A program made the position numbers and the translations under genes. Of a DNA stretch of 12,667 bases, positions 1 through 7,207 are shown in pieces. The stretch covers positions 1-12,667 of the forward strand of contig DTUG01000115.1 in NCBI GenBank assembly GCA_012964275.1. Reading direction: 5' to 3'. Every line of letters begins with the position of its first letter. The stretch's first letter is position 1. This DNA comes from Fidelibacterota bacterium. GTDB lineage: Bacteria; Fidelibacterota; Marinisomatia; Marinisomatales; UBA1611. Under the pieces are notes generated by a model that was given only the letters and a program-made list of their open reading frames with translations, did no database searches and had not been told where the DNA came from.

Positions 1-1076
1 TCGTGGGCATGATCCTCAGCGCTGGCCTGGACAGTGCCAGCGTATTGGTCATGTTCGGCGTCATGCAGATATTTACCGGAAGTTTCTATAAAATGCCCAT
101 GCCAATACAGCCGCTGAAAGCCATGGCCACCATTGTGATCACCCAAAAAATCAGCCCCAATATCCTTTACGGCGGTGGACTGGCCATCGGCATTTCTATG
201 TTTCTGCTGAACATTACTAAACTGATTGACTGGATCAGCCGGGTCGTCCCCAAGGCGGTAATTCGGGGAATTCAATTTGGTTTAGGGATCAAGCTGAGTC
301 TATTAGCACTGCAGGATTACGTTATTGCAGATGGCATAATAGGGTACTATTTGGCAGCGGCTGCATTCCTACTGGCTATTTTCCTGCTTGGGAACCGTAA
401 ATACCCTCCGGCAATTTTTATTATCACCATGGGCATGATCTATGCTTTTGTATTCAAGATCGATGGGCAAACTTTCATACATGCCATAGGTATCTATCTG
501 CCGCAGATTCATACCCCGACATGGGGCGATATTTTGACCGGGTTTCTGATCCTGACCATACCGCAGATACCCCTATCGATCGGTAACTCAATATTAGCCA
601 CTAACCAGATCGCCAATGACTGGTACCCCGAACGAGGTGTGACCATTCGAAAGATCAGCTATACCTATTCCCTGCTTAATCTAATTAATCCTTTTTTCAG
701 CGGTGTCCCAATCTGCCATGGGTCCGGCGGTATAGTAGGCCATCATACCTTTGGCGGCCGGACCGGCGGTTCCGTGATTATCTACGGCTGTCTGTATATC
801 TTCTTGGGCCTGTTCTTAAGCCAGGGATTTGATACTCTGGTCCACATCTTCCCATTACCAATTCTGGGTATCCTGCTGCTGTTTGAAGGTCTGGGGCTGA
901 TGCTTCTGGTTCGTGATGTGGCTGACTCAAAATCAAACTTTATAATCGCTCTGTTGGTGGGACTGATTGCTGGCAGTATCCGCTATGGTTTCGTCATCGG
1001 TTTGTTAGTTGGAACATTCATATATTATATGACTGAAAAAGAATTCACCGGCTTAAGCAATAATAAAAATGATTGA
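1..1076 (+). CDS. MOT1-family sulfate/molybdate-type membrane transporter, 5'-truncated
   Basis: This is the C-terminal 357 residues of a polytopic inner-membrane transporter. The frame is open to the window edge (first full codon at base 3), and the N-terminal segment expected in this family is missing, so the true start lies outside. Family-typical motifs, numbered from the first visible codon, are MPMPIQPLKA (31-40), IRGIQFGLG (88-96), PQIPLSIGNSILAT (187-200) and CHGSGGIVGHHTFGGRTGG (238-256). Many hydrophobic segments run to about residue 342, followed by a short polar tail. These motifs match the MOT1 group (putative sulfate/molybdate transporters, SulP/SLC26-related), known from plant and algal molybdate uptake; bacterial members are largely uncharacterised, so the substrate here is inferred. 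No molybdenum cofactor gene is visible beside it. It converges on nadK. Family assignment is confident; substrate is not. Confidence 0.88.
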   Translation, partial: VGMILSAGLDSASVLVMFGVMQIFTGSFYKMPMPIQPLKAMATIVITQKISPNILYGGGLAIGISMFLLNITKLIDWISRVVPKAVIRGIQFGLGIKLSLLALQDYVIADGIIGYYLAAAAFLLAIFLLGNRKYPPAIFIITMGMIYAFVFKIDGQTFIHAIGIYLPQIHTPTWGDILTGFLILTIPQIPLSIGNSILATNQIANDWYPERGVTIRKISYTYSLLNLINPFFSGVPICHGSGGIVGHHTFGGRTGGSVIIYGCLYIFLGLFLSQGFDTLVHIFPLPILGILLLFEGLGLMLLVRDVADSKSNFIIALLVGLIAGSIRYGFVIGLLVGTFIYYMTEKEFTGLSNNKND

Positions 1077-1114
1077 AATGTCATTAAAGAATGGTTCGCA
1101 ATAAGAGCGGTGTG

Positions 1115-1164
1115 ATTGGCAGTGATAGGAATATTTGGTAAGTATGATGTGGCCGGCTGCCAAT
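1115..1164. repeat. 8-bp inverted repeat between convergent genes
   Basis: ATTGGCAG (1115-1122) and its exact complement CTGCCAAT (1157-1164) flank a 34-base loop in the 99-base gap between the transporter stop and the nadK stop. The position suits a shared 3' end for two convergent transcripts. The long loop and the lack of a T-run on either side mean it is not a classical intrinsic terminator. It could be a 3'-end structure or chance. Confidence 0.35.
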
Positions 1165-1175
1165 GAAACAAAAAG

Positions 1176-2057
1176 TTAGCCTTCCCCTCTCCTCCCCCAG
1201 CCCATTTTTGTTCTGAGCGTCTGGAAATAATCATTATCCTTAAAATCAATTAAGCCGATATTAAAGCCCGCCCGGGTGATCTCGATTGCACAGGTTGGGT
1301 CCAGAGTTTCATAGATTTGTCCATCGGCCATAAATGTAATCTTGTCTTCTTCACCAGGAAAATCGATTCGCACCGCTGAATCTGCAGACACTACTAGGGG
1401 CCTGGAGGTAAGCGAGTGGGGCGAGATAGGTGTGATCACAAAGCTATCCACATCGGGAGTAATGATCGGCCCGCCTGATGATAATGAGTAGGCAGTGGAG
1501 CCCGTGGGTGTGGCCACAATAAGGCCATCCGCTTTATACTTGGCTACCAAGTGATCATTTACGTGCACCTGGGTGGTAAGCATACGGTGTGATTCCCCAT
1601 TGCTCACCACAAAATCATTAAGCCCGGTATGTTGCTTTTCAATCCCGTTTTTTGAGATTACGGCCTGAACTATTGTCCGTTGCTCCACCGTGAAATCTCC
1701 CGCCGCCACTTGATCCAGACGCTGGAACAGGTCTTTCAGGGTCACTTTTGCTAGGAATCCCAGGTCTCCCAGATGAATTCCCAGGATCGGTGTAGGCCGG
1801 TGTTCCACGGCCCGCGTACAGGACAGAAATGTTCCATCACCACCAAGAACAAGCATAAAATCCAGTTTGGTTATGTCTTCCTTAGAGTGGATCACAGGTT
1901 GGCTGTAGTCCCTTCCTTTTTCTTTAGTCAGGATATGTTCCGTGAGGTGAGCAGCTAATTCTTTTTCCTTAGACCAGTCCAAAACTTTAGGCAACGTTTT
2001 CCAAAAAGAATCCTTTTCTGTATTGCCCCAGATACCAAATGATAACGGTTTTCTCAT
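1176..2057 (-). CDS. nadK: NAD kinase
   Basis: This 293-residue cytoplasmic enzyme phosphorylates NAD to NADP with ATP or polyphosphate and supplies the cell's NADP(H). The diagnostic GGDGT motif lies at residues 72-76, with the conserved Asp at 74. The LND motif (146-148) follows, and the glycine-rich stretch DGLIVATPTGSTAYSLSSGG fills 178-197, matching the conserved NAD-binding region. Length is normal for bacterial NadK. The ATG start overlaps the xseB stop as ATGA, and a GAGGA sits about seven bases upstream inside xseB, so translation is probably coupled. It is the last gene of the leftward block. The C-terminal tail (GWGRRGEG) is slightly unusual, but the core is intact. Confidence 0.97.
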   Translation of the reverse strand: MRKPLSFGIWGNTEKDSFWKTLPKVLDWSKEKELAAHLTEHILTKEKGRDYSQPVIHSKEDITKLDFMLVLGGDGTFLSCTRAVEHRPTPILGIHLGDLGFLAKVTLKDLFQRLDQVAAGDFTVEQRTIVQAVISKNGIEKQHTGLNDFVVSNGESHRMLTTQVHVNDHLVAKYKADGLIVATPTGSTAYSLSSGGPIITPDVDSFVITPISPHSLTSRPLVVSADSAVRIDFPGEEDKITFMADGQIYETLDPTCAIEITRAGFNIGLIDFKDNDYFQTLRTKMGWGRRGEG

Positions 2058-2284
2058 TCAAGTTCCTCAAGGTCCAGGTTTCCATCGGAATCCTTGATCA
2101 GAGACTGCACTTTCTGTTCGGCATTTTCCAACTGTTCCCGGCAGGCTTTGATCAGGTGCATTCCTTCTTCGAACGATTCCAAGCTCCGCTCCAGGGATGT
2201 ATCTCCGGACTCCATTTTTTCAACTAGGGATTCCAAGTTTTGCAGTGCTTCTTCAAAGGACGGGGATGATTTTTTCTTCGCCAT
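2054..2284 (-). CDS. xseB: Exodeoxyribonuclease VII small subunit
   Basis: This 76-residue protein is the small subunit of exonuclease VII, which pairs with XseA to degrade single-stranded DNA into oligonucleotides. It has the usual family pattern: a FEEALQNLESLVEKMESGD segment (10-28) followed by a second amphipathic helix (LERSLESFEEGMHLIKACRE), which together form the helical hairpin that binds the large subunit. Length is typical. It begins 16 bases after the xseA stop and overlaps nadK by 4 bases. No Shine-Dalgarno is evident in front of its ATG, so it may depend on translation of xseA. Confidence 0.95.
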   Translation of the reverse strand: MAKKKSSPSFEEALQNLESLVEKMESGDTSLERSLESFEEGMHLIKACREQLENAEQKVQSLIKDSDGNLDLEELE

Positions 2285-2300
2285 GACGAAATTTAACCGA

Positions 2301-3506
2301 TTAGTTTTTTAAATCAGCCTTTTTTTCAGCTTCCATGGAGCCTTGTCCTGTTCGCAGATGAAAAAAGTCTCCTACATCTATGTCCACTGCGGACCGTATG
2401 ATATCACCAGTTTCTTTCTTAAAAGCAATCGCATATCCCCTTTCCAGTACCTGCCGAGGACTTAAGCTGATCAGTTGTTTATTGAACCCAAGAACTCGAT
2501 CTTTATCCCTTTTTAATAAAACAATCATGGACTGCTCCAGTCTATGCGATAACTGGGAAAGTTGCTCCAACTTCCGCTCAATTTTTCTCATTGGCTGAAG
2601 TAGAATTAACCTTGAATCCAGTCCATCTACATTCAGCCAATATGTTTCCAACTTTTTTTGTAAAATAAATTGCAAGTTTCCCATGACCTCTTTAGCCCGT
2701 TTCAAAATTTCAGATCTAGATGGTGATACGATTTCTGCAGCCGCAGACGGTGTTGGTGCCCTCAGGTCAGCAATAAGATCTGTGATAGAAATATCCGTTT
2801 CATGACCCACAGCCGAAATAATGGGCAATGTACAACTGAAAACAGCGCGGGCAGTAATTTCTTCATTGAAGGCCCACAGATCCTCCAGAGATCCGCCTCC
2901 GCGGCCAATTATAATGACATCGCATGCTGCATACTGCTCTAGATCAGCTATACCGGCAGCTATATCTTCAGCGGCACCTTCCCCTTGTACTTGTGATGAC
3001 CTTAAAATAACACGTACATGAGGTGCCCGCCGTGCCAGGACATGTAAAATATCTCTCAAAGCTGCACCGGTACCAGATGTGACGACACCTACTGTTTTAG
3101 GGTAGATGGGCAGGGCTTGTTTATGATCATCAGCAAATAATCCCTCTTCTGCCAGTCGTTTTTTTAATGCTTCATACGCCTGGTAAAGATCACCAACGCC
3201 CGCTGGTTTCAGTTTCCGGACAATGAACTGGACCTGACCCCGCTGCTCATATACAGATACGGATCCAAAGACTCGAATCCGCATGCCATCTTCAGGGTGA
3301 AACCGGAGCAATCGATTAGTCTGGCGGAACATGGCACAACGCAGTTCAGCATAGCTGTCCTTCAAGGTAAAATACATGTGTCCGGATGAGTGATGGTGAA
3401 AATTGGATATTTCACCGGTTACCCATATATCCGCAAATGTTCCTTCTAGGAGCGAACGGATCTGGGATGTGAGTTCGGATACGGTATAATGGGATTCATT
3501 TACCAT
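2301..3506 (-). CDS. xseA: Exodeoxyribonuclease VII large subunit
   Basis: This is the catalytic subunit of exonuclease VII, a metal-independent single-strand nuclease working in both directions in repair and recombination. An N-terminal OB-fold covers about residues 1-100, including the VTGEISNFHHHSSGHMYFTL region at 29-48. The catalytic domain contains TSGTGAALRDILHVLARRAP (143-162), GRGGGSLEDLWAFNEE (201-216) and SAVGHETDISITD (231-243). A coiled-coil region follows from about 265 to 370, and then a C-terminal segment with LSPRQVLERGYAI. At 401 residues it is slightly short for the family but complete. The ATG is fixed by an in-frame TAG immediately upstream. No well-placed Shine-Dalgarno is visible; AAAAGGATGG lies rather far upstream. 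It sits 56 bases downstream of the small bS22-like gene. Confidence 0.97.
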   Translation of the reverse strand: MVNESHYTVSELTSQIRSLLEGTFADIWVTGEISNFHHHSSGHMYFTLKDSYAELRCAMFRQTNRLLRFHPEDGMRIRVFGSVSVYEQRGQVQFIVRKLKPAGVGDLYQAYEALKKRLAEEGLFADDHKQALPIYPKTVGVVTSGTGAALRDILHVLARRAPHVRVILRSSQVQGEGAAEDIAAGIADLEQYAACDVIIIGRGGGSLEDLWAFNEEITARAVFSCTLPIISAVGHETDISITDLIADLRAPTPSAAAEIVSPSRSEILKRAKEVMGNLQFILQKKLETYWLNVDGLDSRLILLQPMRKIERKLEQLSQLSHRLEQSMIVLLKRDKDRVLGFNKQLISLSPRQVLERGYAIAFKKETGDIIRSAVDIDVGDFFHLRTGQGSMEAEKKADLKN

Positions 3507-3539
3507 CTAAAAAGCAAACCATCCTTTTAATATTTTTCT

Positions 3540-3563
3540 GACCGGTGCCGGTCTATGTTAGAC
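3540..3563 (-). other. Two overlapping, mutually exclusive hairpins between the bS22-like gene and xseA
   Basis: On the transcribed strand GTCTA-ACA-TAGAC (3563-3551) is immediately overlapped by GACCGGCACCGGTC (3553-3540), which has complementary GACCGG/CCGGTC arms. The two dyads share the three bases GAC at 3551-3553, so they cannot both form fully. The first begins on the last base of the bS22-like stop codon. No T-run follows, so this is not an intrinsic terminator. It could be an RNA processing site, a stability element or a regulatory switch; function is unproven. Confidence 0.4.
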
Positions 3564-3658
3564 TAAACCTTCTTTTTTTTATGACGGTTAGCGCGCAATC
3601 GCTTTTTCCGTTTGTGCGTGTTCATCTTCCGTTTTTTTCGCTTTTTCCCGCAGGGCAT
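3563..3658 (-). CDS. bS22/mS38-like (AURKAIP1/COX24 domain) ribosomal small protein, 31 aa
   Basis: I found this 31-codon gene by reading the reverse strand between HU and xseA. The protein begins MPCGKKRKKRKMN and continues THKRKKRLRANRHKKK before ending KV-stop; 18 of its 31 residues are Lys or Arg. This closely resembles the tiny basic proteins annotated as AURKAIP1/COX24-domain in Bacteroidota (MPSGKKRKRHK-like start, THKRKKR-like middle, NRHKKK end), related to mitochondrial small-subunit protein mS38 and actinobacterial bS22. The expected role is binding rRNA in the 30S subunit, inferred from the relatives. The ATG lies 9 bases after the HU stop, with AGAGGA just upstream, a good ribosome binding site. 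It is evidently cotranscribed with HU. The Cys at position 3 replaces what I recall as a Ser in typical members. Confidence 0.9.
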   Translation of the reverse strand: MPCGKKRKKRKMNTHKRKKRLRANRHKKKKV

Positions 3659-3667
3659 AAAGTCCTC

Positions 3668-3955
3668 TTATTTATTGATTAATTCATTAACGCGTGACCG
3701 CATCAACTTACTGGGTTTAAATGTGGGTACAAACCGTTCAGGCAGATAAATCGGGTCACCGGTACCGGGATTTCTGGCTTTTTTGGGCATTCGGTGTTTG
3801 ACACCAAATGTTCCGAAACCACGGAGTTCCACACGTTTGTTTTCTGCCAACGATTCAATGATAGTGGTCATGACCCCGTTCATCACGGCTTCGGTCTCCA
3901 CCTTTGTCAATCCAGTAGCATCCGATACAACATCAACTATATTCTGTTTTGTCAT
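3668..3955 (-). CDS. HU/IHF-family nucleoid DNA-binding protein
   Basis: This 95-residue histone-like protein dimerises and bends DNA. The N-terminal helices (MTKQNIVDVVSDATGLTK..., 1-40) form the dimer body. The signature region GFGTFGVKHRMPKKARNP (46-63) leads into the DNA-binding arm, with the conserved intercalating Pro at 63 and the GTGDPIYLPE turn after it; FVPTFKPSK (75-83) closes the fold. It could be named HU or IHF-like, and sequence reading does not settle which. The ATG is 4 bases after the transglycosylase stop, and an AGAAGGA inside the end of that gene serves as ribosome binding site. The bS22-like gene follows 9 bases later. Confidence 0.95.
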   Translation of the reverse strand: MTKQNIVDVVSDATGLTKVETEAVMNGVMTTIIESLAENKRVELRGFGTFGVKHRMPKKARNPGTGDPIYLPERFVPTFKPSKLMRSRVNELINK

Positions 3956-3959
3956 GGTA

Positions 3960-5597
3960 TTATCCTTCTTTTACCCATATGATGAGTTTTTGGCCTGGAT
4001 AGATCAATTGGCTGCCATATTTCAGAATGTTCCAGCGCCTTATTTTACTAGCACGGGTGCCATAATCTTCAGCGATCTGTCCCAATGTATCTCCCCGTTT
4101 TACTTTGTAAACTACCTTATAATGTCCGGATGGTCCGCCATTATCACCAGTGCCCCAAACACGGTTTCCACCTTTAACCGGTACCTTCAATTTTGTCCCT
4201 ACCCTTATTTTATGACGGTTCCGAATCTTATTCACGGAAGCGATATCATGGATCGAAACACCAAATTTTCTTGAAATAGTCCAGAGGCTTTCACCATATT
4301 TGACTCGATGCACAAGAAATTGTGGTGCGAAGCGTTCACTCTCAGGAATTAAATTCCAAGCTGTGACAAAATGATCTATCTTACCTTTTGGCAATTTTAA
4401 TAAATAGGACCCTTCTGCCGGCGATGCGGACTGCCTTAACTCAGGATTATATTTACGAATAGTCTTCACTGAAATACCAGCTACCCGAGCCAGAACAGCC
4501 AGATCAGCGCTATGTTCCAAAACAAATTCATCATACTCAAAGGGGGCTGCCTTTGGCACCTTGAAACCATATGCATCTGGATCCTTGGCAATGATCGCTG
4601 CTGCTAAATAATAAGGAATATAATTTCTTGTGTCACGCGGAAGAGAATGCATCTGCCAGAAATCATAGGTCTGGTGCAATCGTGACGCCCGCAGTATACG
4701 GCCTTCACCAGCATTATAAGCTGCCAGGGTTAAATACCAATTATCAAATTGGGTATACAGATACCTTAAAAAGGCACAAGCTGCTTTAGTACTTTTCACC
4801 GGATCCCGGCGCTCATCTATATACCAGTCTCGTTTTAAACCATATTTTTTTCCCGTCGAATAAATGAATTGCCACATTCCAGATGCATTGGCCCGACTGT
4901 AGGCTTTCGGGTTCAATCCCGATTCGATCATGGCCAGAATGAATAATTCTTCCGGCAGCTCATTCTCTTTCAGAATGGGTAAAATAAGATTTTTATACTC
5001 TTCACGACGTTTCAGCCAAATCTCAAACTGTTTACGTCCTTTAGCTGTCGTAAAATAGGTAATGAATTGATCAACCTGTTTGTTTCTCACCAGTGGAATA
5101 TGACCATCCCGATCATCCACGACTGTGAATTTCGTTTTTCCCATTTCTATTTCTAAGGGTTCAATCACCTCCGTAATATCATGGCGGAATCTTTCGGCAG
5201 TCACCGGTGCATCAGATGACTGAATGGTCTCCAACTTATGAGTATAAATATCTAGAAAAGATTTTTCAAATCGTTCGAACTCATCCTGGTCTTCCTGATT
5301 CATATCACCGATCTGATCAGCTTCCATCAAAAGATCGTAAATGCGGCTCAGGTTAAAAATAACCTCTAGGGTATCCCGATGGTTATCGGCAATAATTACA
5401 TCCGCTAGTAAAACTTTCACATCTTGTATTATTTGCGGAAATCGGTTTCGGCTTTCATCTACACTATTTTCCAGCCGCGGAACTAATTCCTGATCATTGG
5501 CGGGAGAGAGTGGGTTTGGATCCGGGTTCGAATTATTCCCGGCCTGTATATGGCTCACCACCATGAGAAGAAAAATTCCTGTAAGTATTTGTATCAA
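3960..5597 (-). CDS. MltD-like lytic murein transglycosylase with LysM repeats
   Basis: This 545-residue exported enzyme is expected to cleave the MurNAc-GlcNAc bond in peptidoglycan, forming 1,6-anhydro products. A hydrophobic N-terminus (1-20, ending SHIQAG) looks like a signal peptide, though without the usual basic start. Residues 21-200 form a mostly helical, acidic region with no domain I recognise. The SLT domain covers about 205-330, with AMIESGLNP carrying the likely catalytic Glu225, followed by SGMWQF (239-244) and AAYNAGEG (292-299). A degenerate LysM-like segment lies near 365-405, and clear LysM repeats at about 428-473 and 496-541 should hold the enzyme on glycan strands. The start is TTG; an in-frame TAA lies 6 bases upstream of it, and the first downstream ATG (codon 12) would destroy the signal peptide. 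There is no Shine-Dalgarno, only pyrimidines. HU follows 4 bases later. Confidence 0.93.
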   Translation of the reverse strand: MIQILTGIFLLMVVSHIQAGNNSNPDPNPLSPANDQELVPRLENSVDESRNRFPQIIQDVKVLLADVIIADNHRDTLEVIFNLSRIYDLLMEADQIGDMNQEDQDEFERFEKSFLDIYTHKLETIQSSDAPVTAERFRHDITEVIEPLEIEMGKTKFTVVDDRDGHIPLVRNKQVDQFITYFTTAKGRKQFEIWLKRREEYKNLILPILKENELPEELFILAMIESGLNPKAYSRANASGMWQFIYSTGKKYGLKRDWYIDERRDPVKSTKAACAFLRYLYTQFDNWYLTLAAYNAGEGRILRASRLHQTYDFWQMHSLPRDTRNYIPYYLAAAIIAKDPDAYGFKVPKAAPFEYDEFVLEHSADLAVLARVAGISVKTIRKYNPELRQSASPAEGSYLLKLPKGKIDHFVTAWNLIPESERFAPQFLVHRVKYGESLWTISRKFGVSIHDIASVNKIRNRHKIRVGTKLKVPVKGGNRVWGTGDNGGPSGHYKVVYKVKRGDTLGQIAEDYGTRASKIRRWNILKYGSQLIYPGQKLIIWVKEG

Positions 5598-5657
5598 AGG
5601 ATGTTAGAGAAATTACAGGGGGCGAACTTAGAGCAAGGGAAGAGGTCCATCAAGCGC

Positions 5658-6119
5658 TTATCTATTCATTTTTTCAATAGTATTAGAGGTGCTGTAACCG
5701 GGCGTAAGGGGTACAGTTTTTACTATTCCGCCAGCAGCAATAACCTCCCGAGCACCGATAATGGAATCAATTGTATAATCACCGCCTTTGACCAAAACAT
5801 CAGGTTTAATTTCAGCGATCAACTGGGTCGGAGTGTCCTCATTAAAAATTATAATTCCATCTACGGAATCGAGCTTAAATAGATTGTTGCTCCGTTCTAC
5901 TTCATTTTGAATAGGTCTTTCTGTCCCCTTTAAACGTTTTACGGATTGGTCTGAATTCAAACCGACAAGCAGTATATCACCATAGGCTTTTGCTTGATTC
6001 AGCAAATCCTCATGCCCCTTGTGAATTAGATCAAAACACCCATTTGTAAAGACAATACATTTATTCTGATTTCGCCATTCCGATAGATTAAAAGCTAAAT
6101 TTTCGTCAGTCAGTATCAT
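5658..6119 (-). CDS. rfaE2: D-glycero-beta-D-manno-heptose 1-phosphate adenylyltransferase (stand-alone RfaE2/HldE C-terminal type)
   Basis: This 153-residue cytoplasmic nucleotidyltransferase should join heptose 1-phosphate and ATP to give ADP-heptose for the LPS inner core. The cytidylyltransferase-fold motif NGCFDLIHKGH lies at 26-36 (HxGH at 33-36). GLNSDQSVKRLKG (53-65), KGGDY (111-115) and the C-terminal GYSTSNTI (141-148) match the RfaE domain II family. The kinase half found in fused HldE is absent, so a separate HldA-type kinase must be encoded elsewhere. A longer reading from 6149 is possible, but the ATG at 6119 forms an ATGA overlap with the upstream stop and gives the family-typical length, so I prefer it. 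It is embedded among envelope genes. Confidence 0.92.
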   Translation of the reverse strand: MILTDENLAFNLSEWRNQNKCIVFTNGCFDLIHKGHEDLLNQAKAYGDILLVGLNSDQSVKRLKGTERPIQNEVERSNNLFKLDSVDGIIIFNEDTPTQLIAEIKPDVLVKGGDYTIDSIIGAREVIAAGGIVKTVPLTPGYSTSNTIEKMNR

Positions 6120-7207
6120 ATATCTCGCTTCAGCAAGCAGAACTGACACAATAAGTGATTACAAAAATGATTTTCCATTTCTATCAATCCCTGGAGGACT
6201 GGGAAGGAACGTAAGGTTTTTGGAGATAATATTTTCTGGAATTGCTTTTGAAAGCGCCCATAGGAATAAGGTAAACGAAGTTCCAGCCAGAGTTTCAACC
6301 AATCTTCATATTGTTCATCTTTTCGCGATAAGCTATACATAGCACCAGCGGGGAAATGGACATTTCCACACCACTCGACCCAGGTCCCCTGCCCTAATTC
6401 CGTTCTCCGAAAAAGCTTTTCTACTCTGCTTAATTGGTTTAGGTCAAATAATTCCTTTTGTGTTAATTGATTCAGATCGTATAACCATGATGCTGCCTTA
6501 TTAAAAAGTAAATTTGGATGGCGTACGGGACGAACTCCCCGCTTATGCCAATGGAAGGTGCACGCTTTAGATAAAAAGTTTTTAACCCATTCTTCGATTT
6601 GTCTATCCTGGGCATAATCCCAATCCAATTGCCTACCCAATCGACGCCATTGCTGTTTATTGCCGTCAGTACCCAACGATGCCAATGATTCAGGATAATA
6701 AATATTTCTCCAATTCTCATTCCTGCGAAAAAGGGCAATCTTTCTATCCCAGCGATGAATGCTCATCCGAAAAATATGTTGCATCGCTGTTTCAGTTAAT
6801 GAAATACCAGGAAGTTCACATTTAGAACTATTTCCCTGTAGAATTAAGGTTATTATATCAGTTACTGGTTCAACGCTTAATTGACGTACAACATGTAGCA
6901 TAACATTCTTATATCGATGATCAAAAAGGTGTCCATGCGATTTCCAATCATTCTCCTTAACATGTAATTCTATGTCGCCTTGAATTATGCGACCCTCGCA
7001 GAAAATGACACCATTTAAATAATCAGGTCCTTCGTGGGGATTGCTTCTTCCCCTAAAAATAATAAGGATCGAATGTCCGTTTCGATCCTTCAATACAGTT
7101 CCAGGTTTTAGTTGCCGCCATTGCCTGATCAGGTTGTTTTCATTTCCTAAATCTGATTCTGCGATTCTGGGAGGGATACTGTTCCTGAAAGGATTTGTAT
7201 AAATCAA
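6116..7207 (-). CDS. DUF2851 family protein of unknown function
   Basis: This 363-residue protein carries the hallmarks of DUF2851: SNPHEGPDYLNGVIF (55-69), GDIELHVKENDWKSHGH (77-93) and YKNVMLHVV (99-107). The C-terminus ends with a Cys/His cluster, ENHFCNHLLCQFC (345-357, Cys349, Cys354, Cys357), which resembles the Cys-rich tail of other members and could bind metal. No signal peptide or membrane segment is seen, so it is probably cytoplasmic. The biochemical role is unknown to me. The TTG start overlaps the plsC stop as TTGA and has AGGA a few bases upstream; there is no in-frame ATG until about residue 103, inside the conserved motif. Its end overlaps rfaE2 as ATGA. Coupling on both sides places it with phospholipid and LPS synthesis genes. 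Confidence 0.88.
   Translation of the reverse strand: MIYTNPFRNSIPPRIAESDLGNENNLIRQWRQLKPGTVLKDRNGHSILIIFRGRSNPHEGPDYLNGVIFCEGRIIQGDIELHVKENDWKSHGHLFDHRYKNVMLHVVRQLSVEPVTDIITLILQGNSSKCELPGISLTETAMQHIFRMSIHRWDRKIALFRRNENWRNIYYPESLASLGTDGNKQQWRRLGRQLDWDYAQDRQIEEWVKNFLSKACTFHWHKRGVRPVRHPNLLFNKAASWLYDLNQLTQKELFDLNQLSRVEKLFRRTELGQGTWVEWCGNVHFPAGAMYSLSRKDEQYEDWLKLWLELRLPYSYGRFQKQFQKILSPKTLRSFPVLQGLIEMENHFCNHLLCQFCLLKRDI

Noticed and set aside
1025..1249. Open frame of 74 codons on the - strand across the transporter/nadK gap.
   Set aside because: It overlaps the ends of two confident genes, has no ribosome binding site and shows no protein-like pattern.
3783..4274. Open frame of 163 codons on the + strand.
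   Set aside because: It is antisense to the end of the transglycosylase and HU, both well-supported by motifs; its product looks like no known protein.
6120..6149. Longer start for the RfaE2 protein, adding ten residues.
   Set aside because: It would overlap DUF2851 by 34 bases; the internal ATG makes a standard ATGA junction and gives the usual family length.
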